The notes under the pieces: model-generated | Told to the model about the DNA's origin: nothing | Seen by the model: the letters and a program-made list of their open reading frames with translations, nothing else | Databases searched by the model: none | Assembly (NCBI GenBank): GCA_913063255.1 | Contig: CAJXYJ010000001.1 | Span: forward strand, 1 to 64,000 | DNA: 64,000 nt | Reading direction: 5' to 3' | Origin: an uncultured Flavobacteriales bacterium | GTDB taxonomy: Bacteria; Bacteroidota; Bacteroidia; Flavobacteriales; Flavobacteriaceae | Made by a program: the position numbers and the translations under genes | Part shown: positions 35,624 through 44,757 of the stretch, in pieces | How the letters are laid out: every line of letters starts with the position of its first letter | Position numbering within the stretch: position 1 is the stretch's first letter

Positions 35624-36295
35624 ATGAAACGCATTGACGATAAAATAAAGGAAATTGAGAAAAAGGATAAAAAATATCGCATACTCTATATATTATTTAT
35701 AATTTCTATTGTCTCATTCATGGCTTATGTCTTTAATAGTGAGAAAAAAATAAAAACACAGAGCAAGACCATAGTTAGTCAGACCGATACCATTAACTAT
35801 ACGAAAGAGCAACTAAAGTATAAGAATGATTCACTTATAAAGGTTGTAGAAAAGCTTAAAAATAGTTTGACGCCAGAAAGGTATTGGGTAGATGTTAAAA
35901 ATATTGGCACTGCAAAAGCTTATATAAACTATGTATCTGCCGATGACCGAAGGATTAAAATTAATTATCGTCCTGAGGCAATAGTAAAAATTGAATACCC
36001 GTCGACAAAGGGAACCATAGGCTGGTTGTATATCGGAAATAAGAGTGGTGATAAATTAGTGAAAGGAATATGTACAATTGGTTGGCGTAATGATGATCAA
36101 GATGTCAATCCAAAAGACATACCCATAAAAGGTGATATATTAGAACTTAATGGTTCAAGCAGGTATATTTACTCTAGTTTTAGAAACGCAAAAAAAAGCA
36201 ATAAAAAAAAGGGTTCTTGGCCAGTTGATGATAAAGCATATGTTTTGGATATTAAAACAGATGGTCCAGCAGTTTATATTAAAATTAAATTTTAA
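35624..36295 (+). CDS. Membrane-anchored coiled-coil protein paired with the TIR gene
   Basis: 223 residues, no family recognised. Charged cytoplasmic N-terminus (MKRIDDKIKEIEKKDKKYR), one membrane helix at about 19-37, a coiled coil at about 40-82, and a beta-rich basic C-terminal domain (RYWVDVKNIGTAKAYINYVSADDRRIKINYRPEAIVKIEYPSTKGTIGWLYIG ... VLDIKTDGPAVYIKIKF) predicted to be periplasmic. With a 12-base gap and the same strand it forms a two-gene unit with the TIR protein, so it may sense or scaffold for it. The function is inferred only from the pairing. Confidence 0.7.
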   Translation: MKRIDDKIKEIEKKDKKYRILYILFIISIVSFMAYVFNSEKKIKTQSKTIVSQTDTINYTKEQLKYKNDSLIKVVEKLKNSLTPERYWVDVKNIGTAKAYINYVSADDRRIKINYRPEAIVKIEYPSTKGTIGWLYIGNKSGDKLVKGICTIGWRNDDQDVNPKDIPIKGDILELNGSSRYIYSSFRNAKKSNKKKGSWPVDDKAYVLDIKTDGPAVYIKIKF

Positions 36296-36320
36296 CCTCT
36301 AATGGTTAGATTGATTTTTA

Positions 36321-36395
36321 GTGACCATAATTTAGGAAGTGATTTGCGACTTAAAAGCATAAAAAAAGGATTTACTGTTAGGTAAACCCTTTTAT
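36321..36395. repeat. Winged-helix module remnant 1 (leader and terminator)
   Basis: Starts GTGACCATAA, then CTTAAAAGCATAAAAAAAGG and TTTACTGTTAGGTAAACCC. These are the left end and terminator of the dispersed module; the gene part is gone. The hairpin may still terminate the TIR unit or the minus-strand gene at 36427. Confidence 0.7.
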
Positions 36396-36426
36396 TAAGA
36401 TAAGATTCTAACTAAAGTTAGAATGA

Positions 36427-36933
36427 CTATTCAGCTGTTAAATTTGAATTGAAAATATCTCTAAAAAATTTCCATTTCCCGTCAACTTTTTTCCATAGTA
36501 CCAAATATTTTCCATGATCCACTTCATCCTCTCCAACAAACAACGAATATTCTCCTTCTTCTGTAATAAGGTCTTCAGTACCCCAAACTTCTATGGTTCT
36601 AAGGTCAGCACCTGTAATACCTGAATTAATTATTCCTGAAAAAGTAGATTGAATATTGTTTTTTCCAATAATGGCAGGAGCCCCAGTCATCATAAACTTA
36701 GCATCTTGTGTATATAAATTGGCTATTGCAACGGAGTCTGCCGCCGCAATAAGGGTCGCTAATTCTTTTTCAGCAGCTACGATTTCTGCTTTTGCAGTTG
36801 TCAAATCAAATGTAGACTCAACAACAGCTTTAACTTCTGTGGTTTTTTCTGCTTTTTCATTACAGCAAGCTGTTGAAGAAATAACTAATATAGTTATTAT
36901 AATAAGCGATAAAAGGTTTGTTATTTTTTTCAT
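36427..36933 (-). CDS. SnoaL/DUF4440-like lipoprotein
   Basis: 168 residues. Lipobox ISSTAC (Cys23), then a cone-shaped SnoaL-type domain: AKAEIVAAEKELATLIAAADSVAIANLYTQDAKFMMTGAPAIIGKNNIQSTFSG, LRTIEVWGTEDLITEEGEYSLFV, GKYLVLWKKVDGKWKFFRDIFNSN. This is the YybH/DUF4440 pattern of small-molecule-binding or hydrolase-like proteins with no fixed activity. Periplasmic lipoprotein. Single gene. Confidence 0.8.
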   Translation of the reverse strand: MKKITNLLSLIIITILVISSTACCNEKAEKTTEVKAVVESTFDLTTAKAEIVAAEKELATLIAAADSVAIANLYTQDAKFMMTGAPAIIGKNNIQSTFSGIINSGITGADLRTIEVWGTEDLITEEGEYSLFVGEDEVDHGKYLVLWKKVDGKWKFFRDIFNSNLTAE

Positions 36934-37278
36934 TTTGTGTTAATTTAAATTGCCTACTCTATTCGGTTTTCAGCTTCTCCGTTAATGTAATATTTAATAT
37001 TTTAAATCAAAGTTATTCTGTCTTTCACGTTTTTGTATGATGCTGGTATTAATCCACTTGTATTTTATTTTTAAATATTCCTTAAAGTTAATGATTTTTT
37101 TTATTCAAACTAAAATGAATTATTGTAAACCAAAAAAAGGTCTATCCTTAAGTAAACTATTTTATCTTATCTTTAATTTTTATATTTCTATGGTGTCCCG
37201 TTTTACAGTATATCTGAAACAAATGCTTCAAGAGACCGTCTGTATGGAATACTCTTAATCTTAATTAAAAAAACAGTT
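36934..37278. other. Divergent intergenic region
   Basis: 345 AT-rich bases between divergent genes at 36933 and 37279. It should hold both promoters, but I find no convincing -33/-7 pair. A 73-codon frame at 37037-37258 looks non-coding. Nothing else seen. Confidence 0.5.
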
Positions 37279-39438
37279 ATGAAATATTTATTCTCTCCGC
37301 TTATTTTAATTCTATTCATTTTCAATTTGAGTTATTCACAAGATATTACTGGAGATTGGTATGGCCTAAGAGAATACCCAGATCGACCTATTCGTATGGT
37401 AATGCATATATCGAATGATGCCGCTAATGTAACGGCGAATTACGATAGCCCAGATAACGATATATTTGGCATTGCGCTAGATTCTGTGAGCTATGTAGGC
37501 AATAGCTTGTATTTTAGATATAAAGCTGCCAATGTCTCCTTTCGGGGTATAGTAGATTTAAAGTCTCAGACCATTACAGGAATTTATTATCATAGTCAGG
37601 GCGAATTATTTCTCACCTTAGACAGAAATCCAATTCCAACCCCAAAAAATGGCTTGGCTTATTTAAAGGAAACTTATGATAAAAAAGAAGTTTATATCCC
37701 TATGCGTGATGGAAAAAAACTGTTTACTTCTATCTATACACCTAAAGATAGCTCTGAACCTTCTCCCATCTTACTTTGGCGTACCCCTTATAATAGTGAA
37801 AATTCTGAAGAAAGTTATTCGGGAAGGTTATTATCGATGACCCATTTTTTAAATGAAGGATATACCATAGTGTACCAGGATAACCGAGGAAGGTTTATGA
37901 GTGAAGGAGAATTTGTCGATGTTCGTCCTTATATTCCGAACAAAAAAGACAATGAAATAGATGAAAATAGTGATACTTATGATACCATCGAATGGCTGAT
38001 TAACAATGTAGATAACAATAATGGGAAGGTTGGAATATTAGGAATTTCCTATCCTGGGTTTTATTCCACTATGGCCTTACCAGATGCACATCCTGCTTTA
38101 AAGGCGTCTTCTCCACAGGCACCAGTAACCGATTGGTTTATAGGGGATGACTGGCATCATAATGGTGCATTTTTATTGATGGATGCCTTTAATTTTTATT
38201 CTTCTGTAGGCGTTCCAAGACCAGAACTAACCAGAGAATGGCCCCCTAATTTCGATTATAAAAATAGCGACAACTATGATTTTTATAAGGATATTGGTCC
38301 GATTAAGAATGTGCGAAAAAAGTTTTTTGGGGATAGTATTCAATTTTGGAATGATCTAATGGCGCATCCAAATTATGATGAATTTTGGAAAGTTCGAAAT
38401 GTACTTCCACATCTCACAAATATTAAACCTGCCGTTTTAGTGGTTGGGGGTTGGTTTGATGCCGAGGATCTTTTTGGTCCATTAAAAACATATGAGGCCA
38501 TTGAAACTCAAAATGCAGACAATGAAAACCGATTGGTGATGGGACCTTGGTCTCATGGGCAGTGGTCTGATTCCAATGCAGAAAATCTTGGAAATATTCA
38601 CTTTGGAAGTAATACTGCCGATTATTTTAGAGAAATAGAATTGCAATTTTTTAATTATTATTTAAAGAATAAAGGGAAAATGAATATTCCTGAAGCTTCA
38701 ATTTTTATTACTGGCAGTAATGAATGGAAGTCATTTGATAGCTGGCCACCAGTAAATGTAGAACATAAAAATTTGTATTTAGATTGTAATGAAAGCCTTT
38801 CCTTCGAAGTATCTACTTCAGAAGATTGCTATGAGGAATATGTGGTAGACCCGAGCAGACCTGTGCCCTATACAGAAGATGTTCATTTACGTCGAACTAG
38901 AGAATATTTAACCGATGACCAGCGATTTGCAAGTCGCAGGCCCGATGTGATGGTTTACCAGACAGAAATTTTAGACGAAGCGATTACTGTGGTCGGACCT
39001 TTGGAAGTCAGTTTTTTTGTAAGTACTACAGGAATGGATGCTGATTATGTGGTAAAAATAATTGATGTCTTTCCCGACCAAATGGATGATTATCCAGAAA
39101 ATGACAAGGAGGTGCCTATGGGAGGCTATCAAATGTTGGTACGAGGAGAAGTATTACGAGGGAAATTTAGAAATAGTTTTGAAACACCCGAGCCTTTTGT
39201 TTCAGGTAAAGTGACTGAGGTGTCGTTTACCATACCAGACCTAGCACACCAATTTAAAGAAGGACATAAAATTATGATTCAGGTACAAAATTCTTGGTTT
39301 CCATTGGTGGATATCAACCCACAGAAATTTTTAAACATTTATGAAGCGGACGAAGAAGATTTTATAGAAGCCACACATCGCATTTATCACGATGTAGAAA
39401 GGCCTTCTAAAATTGGAATACGTATTTTAAAAGACTAG
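37279..39438 (+). CDS. Secreted CocE/NonD family hydrolase
   Basis: 719 residues. Signal peptide 1-20 (FNLSYSQ), a small N-terminal beta domain (about 22-115: DITGDWYGLREYPDRPIRMVMHISND), then the alpha/beta-hydrolase core of the X-Pro dipeptidyl-peptidase/cocaine-esterase family (VYIPMRDGKKLFTSIYTPKD). Catalytic candidates: Ser of GISYPG (about 257), Asp of GGWFDAEDL (about 394), His of GPWSHGQW (about 426). The C-terminal jelly roll is about 560-719 (VVGPLEVSFFVSTTGMDADYVVKIIDVFPD). Likely periplasmic or extracellular ester/amide hydrolase; substrate unknown. Confidence 0.88.
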   Translation: MKYLFSPLILILFIFNLSYSQDITGDWYGLREYPDRPIRMVMHISNDAANVTANYDSPDNDIFGIALDSVSYVGNSLYFRYKAANVSFRGIVDLKSQTITGIYYHSQGELFLTLDRNPIPTPKNGLAYLKETYDKKEVYIPMRDGKKLFTSIYTPKDSSEPSPILLWRTPYNSENSEESYSGRLLSMTHFLNEGYTIVYQDNRGRFMSEGEFVDVRPYIPNKKDNEIDENSDTYDTIEWLINNVDNNNGKVGILGISYPGFYSTMALPDAHPALKASSPQAPVTDWFIGDDWHHNGAFLLMDAFNFYSSVGVPRPELTREWPPNFDYKNSDNYDFYKDIGPIKNVRKKFFGDSIQFWNDLMAHPNYDEFWKVRNVLPHLTNIKPAVLVVGGWFDAEDLFGPLKTYEAIETQNADNENRLVMGPWSHGQWSDSNAENLGNIHFGSNTADYFREIELQFFNYYLKNKGKMNIPEASIFITGSNEWKSFDSWPPVNVEHKNLYLDCNESLSFEVSTSEDCYEEYVVDPSRPVPYTEDVHLRRTREYLTDDQRFASRRPDVMVYQTEILDEAITVVGPLEVSFFVSTTGMDADYVVKIIDVFPDQMDDYPENDKEVPMGGYQMLVRGEVLRGKFRNSFETPEPFVSGKVTEVSFTIPDLAHQFKEGHKIMIQVQNSWFPLVDINPQKFLNIYEADEEDFIEATHRIYHDVERPSKIGIRILKD

Positions 39439-39500
39439 TTATTTATATTATGAGATACCTCATTCCATTCGGAATGACAAATCAACTTTTATATCACCTT

Positions 39501-39574
39501 CACAATTAAACCATCCTCGGTTTTATTCACCTAAACAATTCCGTGATTTGTAAGACCTTTAATAGTCTTATTCC
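39501..39574 (-). pseudogene. Fragment of the 70-residue winged-helix gene (module remnant 2)
   Basis: CAATTAAACCATCCTCGGTT, then TTATTCAC, and further GTAAGACCTTTAATAGTCTT, match the 3' half of the intact gene at 51609-51821. Preceded by CATTCGGAATGACAAATCAAC, the same repeat tail that precedes other copies. Reading frame lost. Confidence 0.75.
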
Positions 39575-39585
39575 TCTACTATTAC

Positions 39586-40557
39586 TTAATCCTTGACTAC
39601 AAATGTTTTTAGCATATTTTTACTTAAAGCATTTGGGACTTCAGATATCAATGCATAATTTCCTGGCTGAAGATCTACAGTGAAAAAACCCTTATTACCA
39701 GCCGGCATATTATTCACTCCTCCTAAAAAAGTAATATCAGTTGGTGAGGGTTCGATCAAACCTTTAGGGTCAGCCCAATTCATCCAATTCTCCAAGTCTT
39801 CAAGATTTGCATTTTCGCCTAGTTTAGTAAGATTAATATCATGGCCACTAAAATTTTCATGTACAATTTGATCTTTGAAGAATACAGAAAATGTATGTTT
39901 TCCAGAAGAGATAGAATCATTAAATACAATTCCTTCTGTACTCGAAATATCAATATTAATATCAGCTTTTAATTCTGTATTACCAGAATTAGTTTCAGAA
40001 ACAATAAGTTCTTTTATCATTCCCATGGATGTGTGAAATACTCCGTTACTCATTTTTACATAGCATTCTACTATATAAAAACCCGGATCTAATTTTATCA
40101 TGGTTTCTGTATGTTTTCCGGGGGAAATCAAGCCTGAACCACCTAAGAATTGTACTTCACTAAACCAATCCGGAAGTTTGCCAAATTCAGCAAATCCTTC
40201 TTCACTTTTACCTTCATTGATCAGTTTCATACCACTATTAAAATAAGGCATTACCAGATTGTCAATTTCTTTTAATGTAATTCCTTCCGGATATTTATCT
40301 ATTATAAAAAAATGTGTTTGTGAAGATTTATTTTTATAACGGAAAGTGTTCCATCCAGATGAAATTGTATCTGGTATTTGAAAATCCATATTTTCAGTGA
40401 TTATCTCTATGACATTTTCCATTTCAACTTTGATAGGTTGTTTATTACTCTGTTTTTTATCAGAATTACAGGATTGTATTAATATTGAACAAAACAAAAT
40501 AGCTATCGTCCAGACGATAAGACATAATATTTTAGAATATTGACTTAAACTTTTCAT
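39586..40557 (-). CDS. Lipoprotein with two cupredoxin-like repeats
   Basis: 323 residues. N-terminal hydrophobic stretch with lipobox LIQSC (Cys30). Two similar domains follow: one about 50-190 (ENMDFQIPDTISSGWNTFRYKNKSSQTHFFIIDKYPEGI ... LDPGFYIVECYVKMSNGVFHTSMGMIKELIV) and one about 200-323 (EGIVFNDSISSGKHTFSVFFKDQIVHENFSGHDINL ... LQPGNYALISEVPN). The 'G.htf.v.f.dq..h..' and 'l.pG.Y...c' patterns recall cupredoxins, but complete copper ligand sets are not evident. Periplasmic; function unknown. Confidence 0.7.
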   Translation of the reverse strand: MKSLSQYSKILCLIVWTIAILFCSILIQSCNSDKKQSNKQPIKVEMENVIEIITENMDFQIPDTISSGWNTFRYKNKSSQTHFFIIDKYPEGITLKEIDNLVMPYFNSGMKLINEGKSEEGFAEFGKLPDWFSEVQFLGGSGLISPGKHTETMIKLDPGFYIVECYVKMSNGVFHTSMGMIKELIVSETNSGNTELKADINIDISSTEGIVFNDSISSGKHTFSVFFKDQIVHENFSGHDINLTKLGENANLEDLENWMNWADPKGLIEPSPTDITFLGGVNNMPAGNKGFFTVDLQPGNYALISEVPNALSKNMLKTFVVKD

Positions 40558-40620
40558 AATTTCTTTTATTAGTTGGTAACTATCTCTAAATCAATATAAA
40601 AATAGTGATAATTTACTAAA

Positions 40621-40970
40621 GTGACCAATTCGTGACCGGAATGAGCTTTAAAATGTGTGGTGTACATTTTTAGCACTTCGATACTTCGACAGACTCAACA
40701 TATCGCTTCGCTCAGGATAAACTTCGGGACCAACAGTTGAGTTGACGGTGCTTTGTTATCATCTGGGAATACACTTCGATACATTCCGACTTTGTTGGAA
40801 CACTCATAGTACTGCTGTATTTTGTGAAGGAATAAAAAAAAGGATTTACCGTTACGTAAACCCTTTTATGTTTTATAGATTCTTCGCTACACTTCGACTA
40901 CGTTCAGTGACAACGCTCTGAATGACAATTTAACGATTAAACTACATCAACAAATAAACTATCATCAGTT
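40621..40970. repeat. Module remnant 3 with repeat debris
   Basis: Most of the 460-base gap 40558-41017. It begins GTGACCAATTCGTGACCGGA (module left end), then CTTCGATACTTCGACAGACT-type repeat debris, the terminator AAAGGATTTACCGTTACGTA + AACCC (40842-40864), GATTCTTCGCTACACTTCGA, CTCTGAATGACAA, and the gene-end fragment AACGATTAAACTACATCAAC. The rest of the gap is AT-rich with nothing recognisable. Confidence 0.75.
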
Positions 40971-41017
40971 TAATGCCATGCTAGATAAATCTTTTAAATA
41001 TATTCTACTAAGGTTAT

Positions 41018-44011
41018 CTATTCTATAATTAATTTATTTACAACAGATTCATTTGTTGTGTTATCTTGGACTTTTACAAAATAAAGACCAGTATTTAAAT
41101 TACCTAAAGTAATAGTATTGATGCCATTGTTAAGAGTCCCAATTTTAACTACTTGTCCTAGCATATTTACTATAGAGTAACCAAAATTTTCATTTAAATC
41201 AATAAGATTAATATTTAATGAATTACTGGTAGGATTAGGATACATCACCATGTTTTGAGCTAAGGTATCGTTTACGCCAAGGCAGTCAGATGATGGGAGC
41301 ACTATTTCTGTTGGATCATTTTCCAATACACTATTGTCATCTGATAAATCAAAAACTATTTCCCCTACTGGACTTGTTCCGTCAACCGTTGCTTGATTAA
41401 TTACTACTTCAGCAACTATATCTTCCTGAGTAATCGAATAAGTCGCACTAAAGGTTGTGGTATCTTCCTCGCCTAGTTCCAATATTGCTATAGGACCTCC
41501 TACTAATATTAACCCAGGTAATGGGTCGGTTATCATAATATTGGTTAAGGGAACCCCTCCAGTATTTACTACTGTAAATGCATAACTAATTGTTTCTCCT
41601 ACATCGGCACATCCATTCTGATTTTCATCAATCCATGATCCTGTTTTAATTAGAGCGATAGTTGTATTTTGACAAATATAAACTACCGTTGGATCATCTT
41701 CTAAATAACTATCATCATCAGATAAATCGAATACTTCATCGCATATATCAACAATTACTGAAATAAATGGCCCTCCATTTCTACTACTACCATCTATTAC
41801 TACAAAATCACCAAAAACGGAACCTATACCAATAGGAATGGAACAGCTGGTATGTATAAGTTGATTAAAAGAGTTATTAATAAAAATATTAATTTTTGGT
41901 CCAAAAGTTATTTGCGGTGGGTCCTGACCGAAAAACTCAAATTCTTCTCCGGGTTGGACAATGCCTTGATATACAGTTTGGCCATCATGTTCTATAACTT
42001 CAATATTTGCATCTGGGATATTACCCAAATACTTTAACTTTAAATAATTTACATGTCCATCACAATTTCCATCTGAAACCTCCTCCTCATAACAAGCTTC
42101 AACCTCTGCTTGATTTTCTACATACCCAGTATTAATATTATTTTGTGTAAAGAGATATAAAGCAGTAAAAGTAGTCGTATCTTCTTCTCCTGGTGCTAAA
42201 GTAATTGGTCCACCACTTACTGTTACAAGGGGATCTGTTACGATGATATTGCTTAAGGTTACATTTCCTGTATTCTTTACACTAAAAGTATATAAAATTT
42301 CTTGTCCTGGGGCACTTATACAGTTACCATCTATATCGTAACCATCATATGTCCCAACCTTTATTAAGGCAATTTTTTCATTTTGACAAAAATAAACAAC
42401 CGTTGGATCATTTTCTAAATAACTATCATCATCAGATAAATCGGTTACATCGTCTCCCGTTGGTGTAGTTCCTATAGCTTCTGCCTGATTTTCAAACTCT
42501 TCTACATCAATATCGTTCTGAGTAATGGTATAAATTCCGATAAAGTTTGTAGTATTTTCCTCATCTACAGCCAAGTCTATTGGCCCACCAATTACAGGCA
42601 GCAATGGATCGGTTACTATAACATTAGTTAAGTCTACAAGTCCTGTATTCTTAACACTAAAGGTATAGGTAATCGTTTCCCCTACATCGGCACAATCGTC
42701 CTGATTTTCATCATTAAATGTTCCTGTTTTAATAAGAGCAATTTTTTCATTTTGACATAAATAAACTACCGTTGGATTATTTTCAAAATAACTATCATCA
42801 TCAGATAAATCGGTTATATCGTCTCCTGTTGGTAGAGTTGCTGTAGCTTCTGCCTGATTAATAAACTCTTCTGCATCAATATCGTCCTGAGTAATGGTAT
42901 AAATTCCAGTAAAGTTCGTAGTATTTTCCTCATCTACTGCCAAGTCTATTGGACCACCAATTACAGGTAGCAATGGATCGGTTACTATAACATTGGTTAA
43001 GAGTGCAAGTCCTGTATTTTTAACACTAAAGATATAGTTAATCGTTTCCCCTACATCGGCACATCCATTCTGATTTTCATCATTAAATGTTCCTGTTTTA
43101 ATTAGAGCGATAATTGTATTTTTACATATATAAACTACCGTTGGATCATCTTCCAAATAACTATAATCATCAGATAAATCTTCTACATCGCATATATCAA
43201 CAATAACTGGTATAAATGGACCCCCATTTCTACTACTGCCATCAATTACTTCAAAATCACCAAAAATGGAACCTATGCCAATAGGAATGGAACAGCTGGT
43301 ATGTATAGATTGATTTAAAGAGTTATTTATAAAAATATCAATTTTTGGTCCAAAAGTTATTTGTGGTGGGTCCTGACCAAAAAACTCAAACTCTTCTCCA
43401 GGTTGGACAATGCCTTGAAATACAGTTTGCCCATCATGTTCTACAACTTCAATATTAGCATCTAGGATAGTACCCAAATACTTTAACTTTAAGTAATTTA
43501 CTTGTCCATCACAATTTCCTTCAGTATCCACTTCATAACATGCTTCAGCTTCTGCTTGATTTTCTACATTCCCAGAATCAATATCATTTTGTGTAATGAG
43601 ATATAAAGCAGTAAAAGTAGTCGTATCTTCTTCTCCTGGAGCTAACGTAATTGGACCACCACTTACTGTTACAAGAGGGTCTGTGACCATGATATTGCTT
43701 AAGGTTACATTTCCTGTATTCTTTACACTAAAAGTATATAAAATCTCTTGTCCTGGCTCACTTATACAGTTACCATCTGCATCATAACCATCATAAGTTC
43801 CAACCTTTATTAAGGCAATTTTTGGATTATCATTTAAAAGGGAACCTTCAACTTTCTCATCGATAATAGAAGTATTCCTATTATCTATTGATAATAAATC
43901 GAAAGAGTCTACATTTTTTTCAGAAGATGATACTATTGAATTCACAAAGAATGTTATTAAAAAAAGAAAAAATGCTTTTTTTAAATTTGAAGTAATCGTA
44001 GAATAAATCAT
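41018..44011 (-). CDS. Large repeat surface protein (DUF11-like repeats) with T9SS tail
   Basis: 997 residues. Signal peptide about 1-28. The body is six DUF11/conserved-repeat-type units of ~120 residues, each opening ALIK(V/T)GT...DENQ and containing TYTFSVKNTGLVDLTNVIVTDPLLPVIGG...TTNFTGIYTITQ. Two longer insert blocks, about 130 residues each and nearly the same (NYLKLKYLGTILDANIEVVEHDGQTVFQGI ... VDICD), lie near residues 165-295 and 655-790. C-terminal sorting tail MVMYPNPTSNSLNINL ... NKLIIE. A long, flexible, T9SS-exported surface stalk or adhesin; ligand unknown. Confidence 0.85.
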   Translation of the reverse strand: MIYSTITSNLKKAFFLFLITFFVNSIVSSSEKNVDSFDLLSIDNRNTSIIDEKVEGSLLNDNPKIALIKVGTYDGYDADGNCISEPGQEILYTFSVKNTGNVTLSNIMVTDPLVTVSGGPITLAPGEEDTTTFTALYLITQNDIDSGNVENQAEAEACYEVDTEGNCDGQVNYLKLKYLGTILDANIEVVEHDGQTVFQGIVQPGEEFEFFGQDPPQITFGPKIDIFINNSLNQSIHTSCSIPIGIGSIFGDFEVIDGSSRNGGPFIPVIVDICDVEDLSDDYSYLEDDPTVVYICKNTIIALIKTGTFNDENQNGCADVGETINYIFSVKNTGLALLTNVIVTDPLLPVIGGPIDLAVDEENTTNFTGIYTITQDDIDAEEFINQAEATATLPTGDDITDLSDDDSYFENNPTVVYLCQNEKIALIKTGTFNDENQDDCADVGETITYTFSVKNTGLVDLTNVIVTDPLLPVIGGPIDLAVDEENTTNFIGIYTITQNDIDVEEFENQAEAIGTTPTGDDVTDLSDDDSYLENDPTVVYFCQNEKIALIKVGTYDGYDIDGNCISAPGQEILYTFSVKNTGNVTLSNIIVTDPLVTVSGGPITLAPGEEDTTTFTALYLFTQNNINTGYVENQAEVEACYEEEVSDGNCDGHVNYLKLKYLGNIPDANIEVIEHDGQTVYQGIVQPGEEFEFFGQDPPQITFGPKINIFINNSFNQLIHTSCSIPIGIGSVFGDFVVIDGSSRNGGPFISVIVDICDEVFDLSDDDSYLEDDPTVVYICQNTTIALIKTGSWIDENQNGCADVGETISYAFTVVNTGGVPLTNIMITDPLPGLILVGGPIAILELGEEDTTTFSATYSITQEDIVAEVVINQATVDGTSPVGEIVFDLSDDNSVLENDPTEIVLPSSDCLGVNDTLAQNMVMYPNPTSNSLNINLIDLNENFGYSIVNMLGQVVKIGTLNNGINTITLGNLNTGLYFVKVQDNTTNESVVNKLIIE

Positions 44012-44259
44012 GTTTTATTATTTGCCTCAATTTGAAATTATAAATATTATAAATTCAACTGTAATTTATCTAAATGTACAATGTATTCAAAGAAAACTCC
44101 TACAATAATTGACTTTTAGCTAAACTGTAAAAAACACTCGTTGAACAACATTGTTTAAAAAAAATAGTCTTGAATGGCTTGTTGTATTTACAGTTAATAC
44201 CTTAATCAACAGTGTATTCGAAAACTTTTATTTAAAAAAGAAGTGGTAATAAGATTTTA
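44012..44259. other. Upstream region of the 997-residue gene
   Basis: 248 bases of AT-rich sequence that should hold the promoter of the minus-strand adhesin gene. No clear -7 box found. The right part leads into the decayed T9SS gene scar. Confidence 0.4.
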
Positions 44260-44411
44260 AAATTGGCTAGTGTGTATTGAGATTGGATCATTAAAATAAA
44301 TCTCAGTATTATTTTTTTTATCACTTTTTGAGTTCCAAAAACGCCTTGTTTATCTCTTATTAAATTAAAGAGAATAGCCATTTTATTAATGTAGAAAACA
44401 ATTGATTCTTT
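44260..44411 (-). pseudogene. Scar of a deleted T9SS-tailed gene
   Basis: 44316-44346 reads on the minus strand as GVFGTQKVIKK, the last residues of a T9SS tail such as GTIGTQKVVKK of the genes at 57266-60536, with the frame shifted past the expected stop. Just above it, 44352-44411 resembles the region upstream of the aminopeptidase gene (60583-60640: TTATTAAATTAAAG..., GAAAACAAT). Just below, AAAATTGGCTAGTGTGTATT resembles 54470-54500. So tail and upstream flank of such a gene are joined with the gene body missing. Confidence 0.55.
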
Positions 44412-44470
44412 GTGGTTTCTGAGCTTTAAGGAAAATAGCATGATAATTAAGGTATAGCAAATGCTTAATA

Positions 44471-44757
44471 GTGTCCAATCCGTGACTATAAATAGGGGTC
44501 TATCTGCTACTTAAAAGCATAAAAAAATGGGGTGGAGTGTTTAGAAAATGTCTGGTAGATATTTTTAACGTACGAGCCAGCTGGCACACTGGCGTCTAGT
44601 AAATCCTTTTATATAATATAGATTCTTCGCTTTCGCTCTGAATGACAATATAACGATTAAACCATCTCCACAAATAAGCCACCATCGGTTTTATTCACTT
44701 TGGCAACACCGCACATTGTATAGACTTTAATGGTCTTGTCCCACTTTTTGTTGCTTT
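44471..44757 (-). pseudogene. Decayed winged-helix module (remnant 4)
   Basis: Longest decayed module. Left end GTGTCCAATCCGTGACTATA, the leader TCTATCTGCTACTTAAAAGC, a disrupted terminator (about 80 foreign-looking bases, 44527-44602, including GAGCCAGCTGGCACACTGGC), the palindromic repeat at 44620-44647, and then the 3' half of the 70-residue gene: AACGATTAAACCATCTCCAC ... TGGTCTTGTCCCACTTTTTG. It abuts the stop of the DUF6090 gene. Confidence 0.8.
44620..44647. repeat. GTCATTCAGAG element, reverse orientation
   Basis: AGATTCTTCGCTTTCGCTCT then GAATGACA; its reverse complement is identical over 28 bases to 13563-13590 inside the E1 gene. Confidence 0.88.

Noticed and set aside
37037-37258. 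Plus-strand 73-codon frame upstream of the CocE/NonD hydrolase
   Set aside because: Low-complexity, hydrophobic and cysteine-scattered translation without a sensible start context; lies in a divergent promoter region.
44232-44441. Minus-strand 69-codon frame
   Set aside because: It is the scar of a T9SS tail (GTQKVIKK) joined to upstream DNA, not a functional gene.
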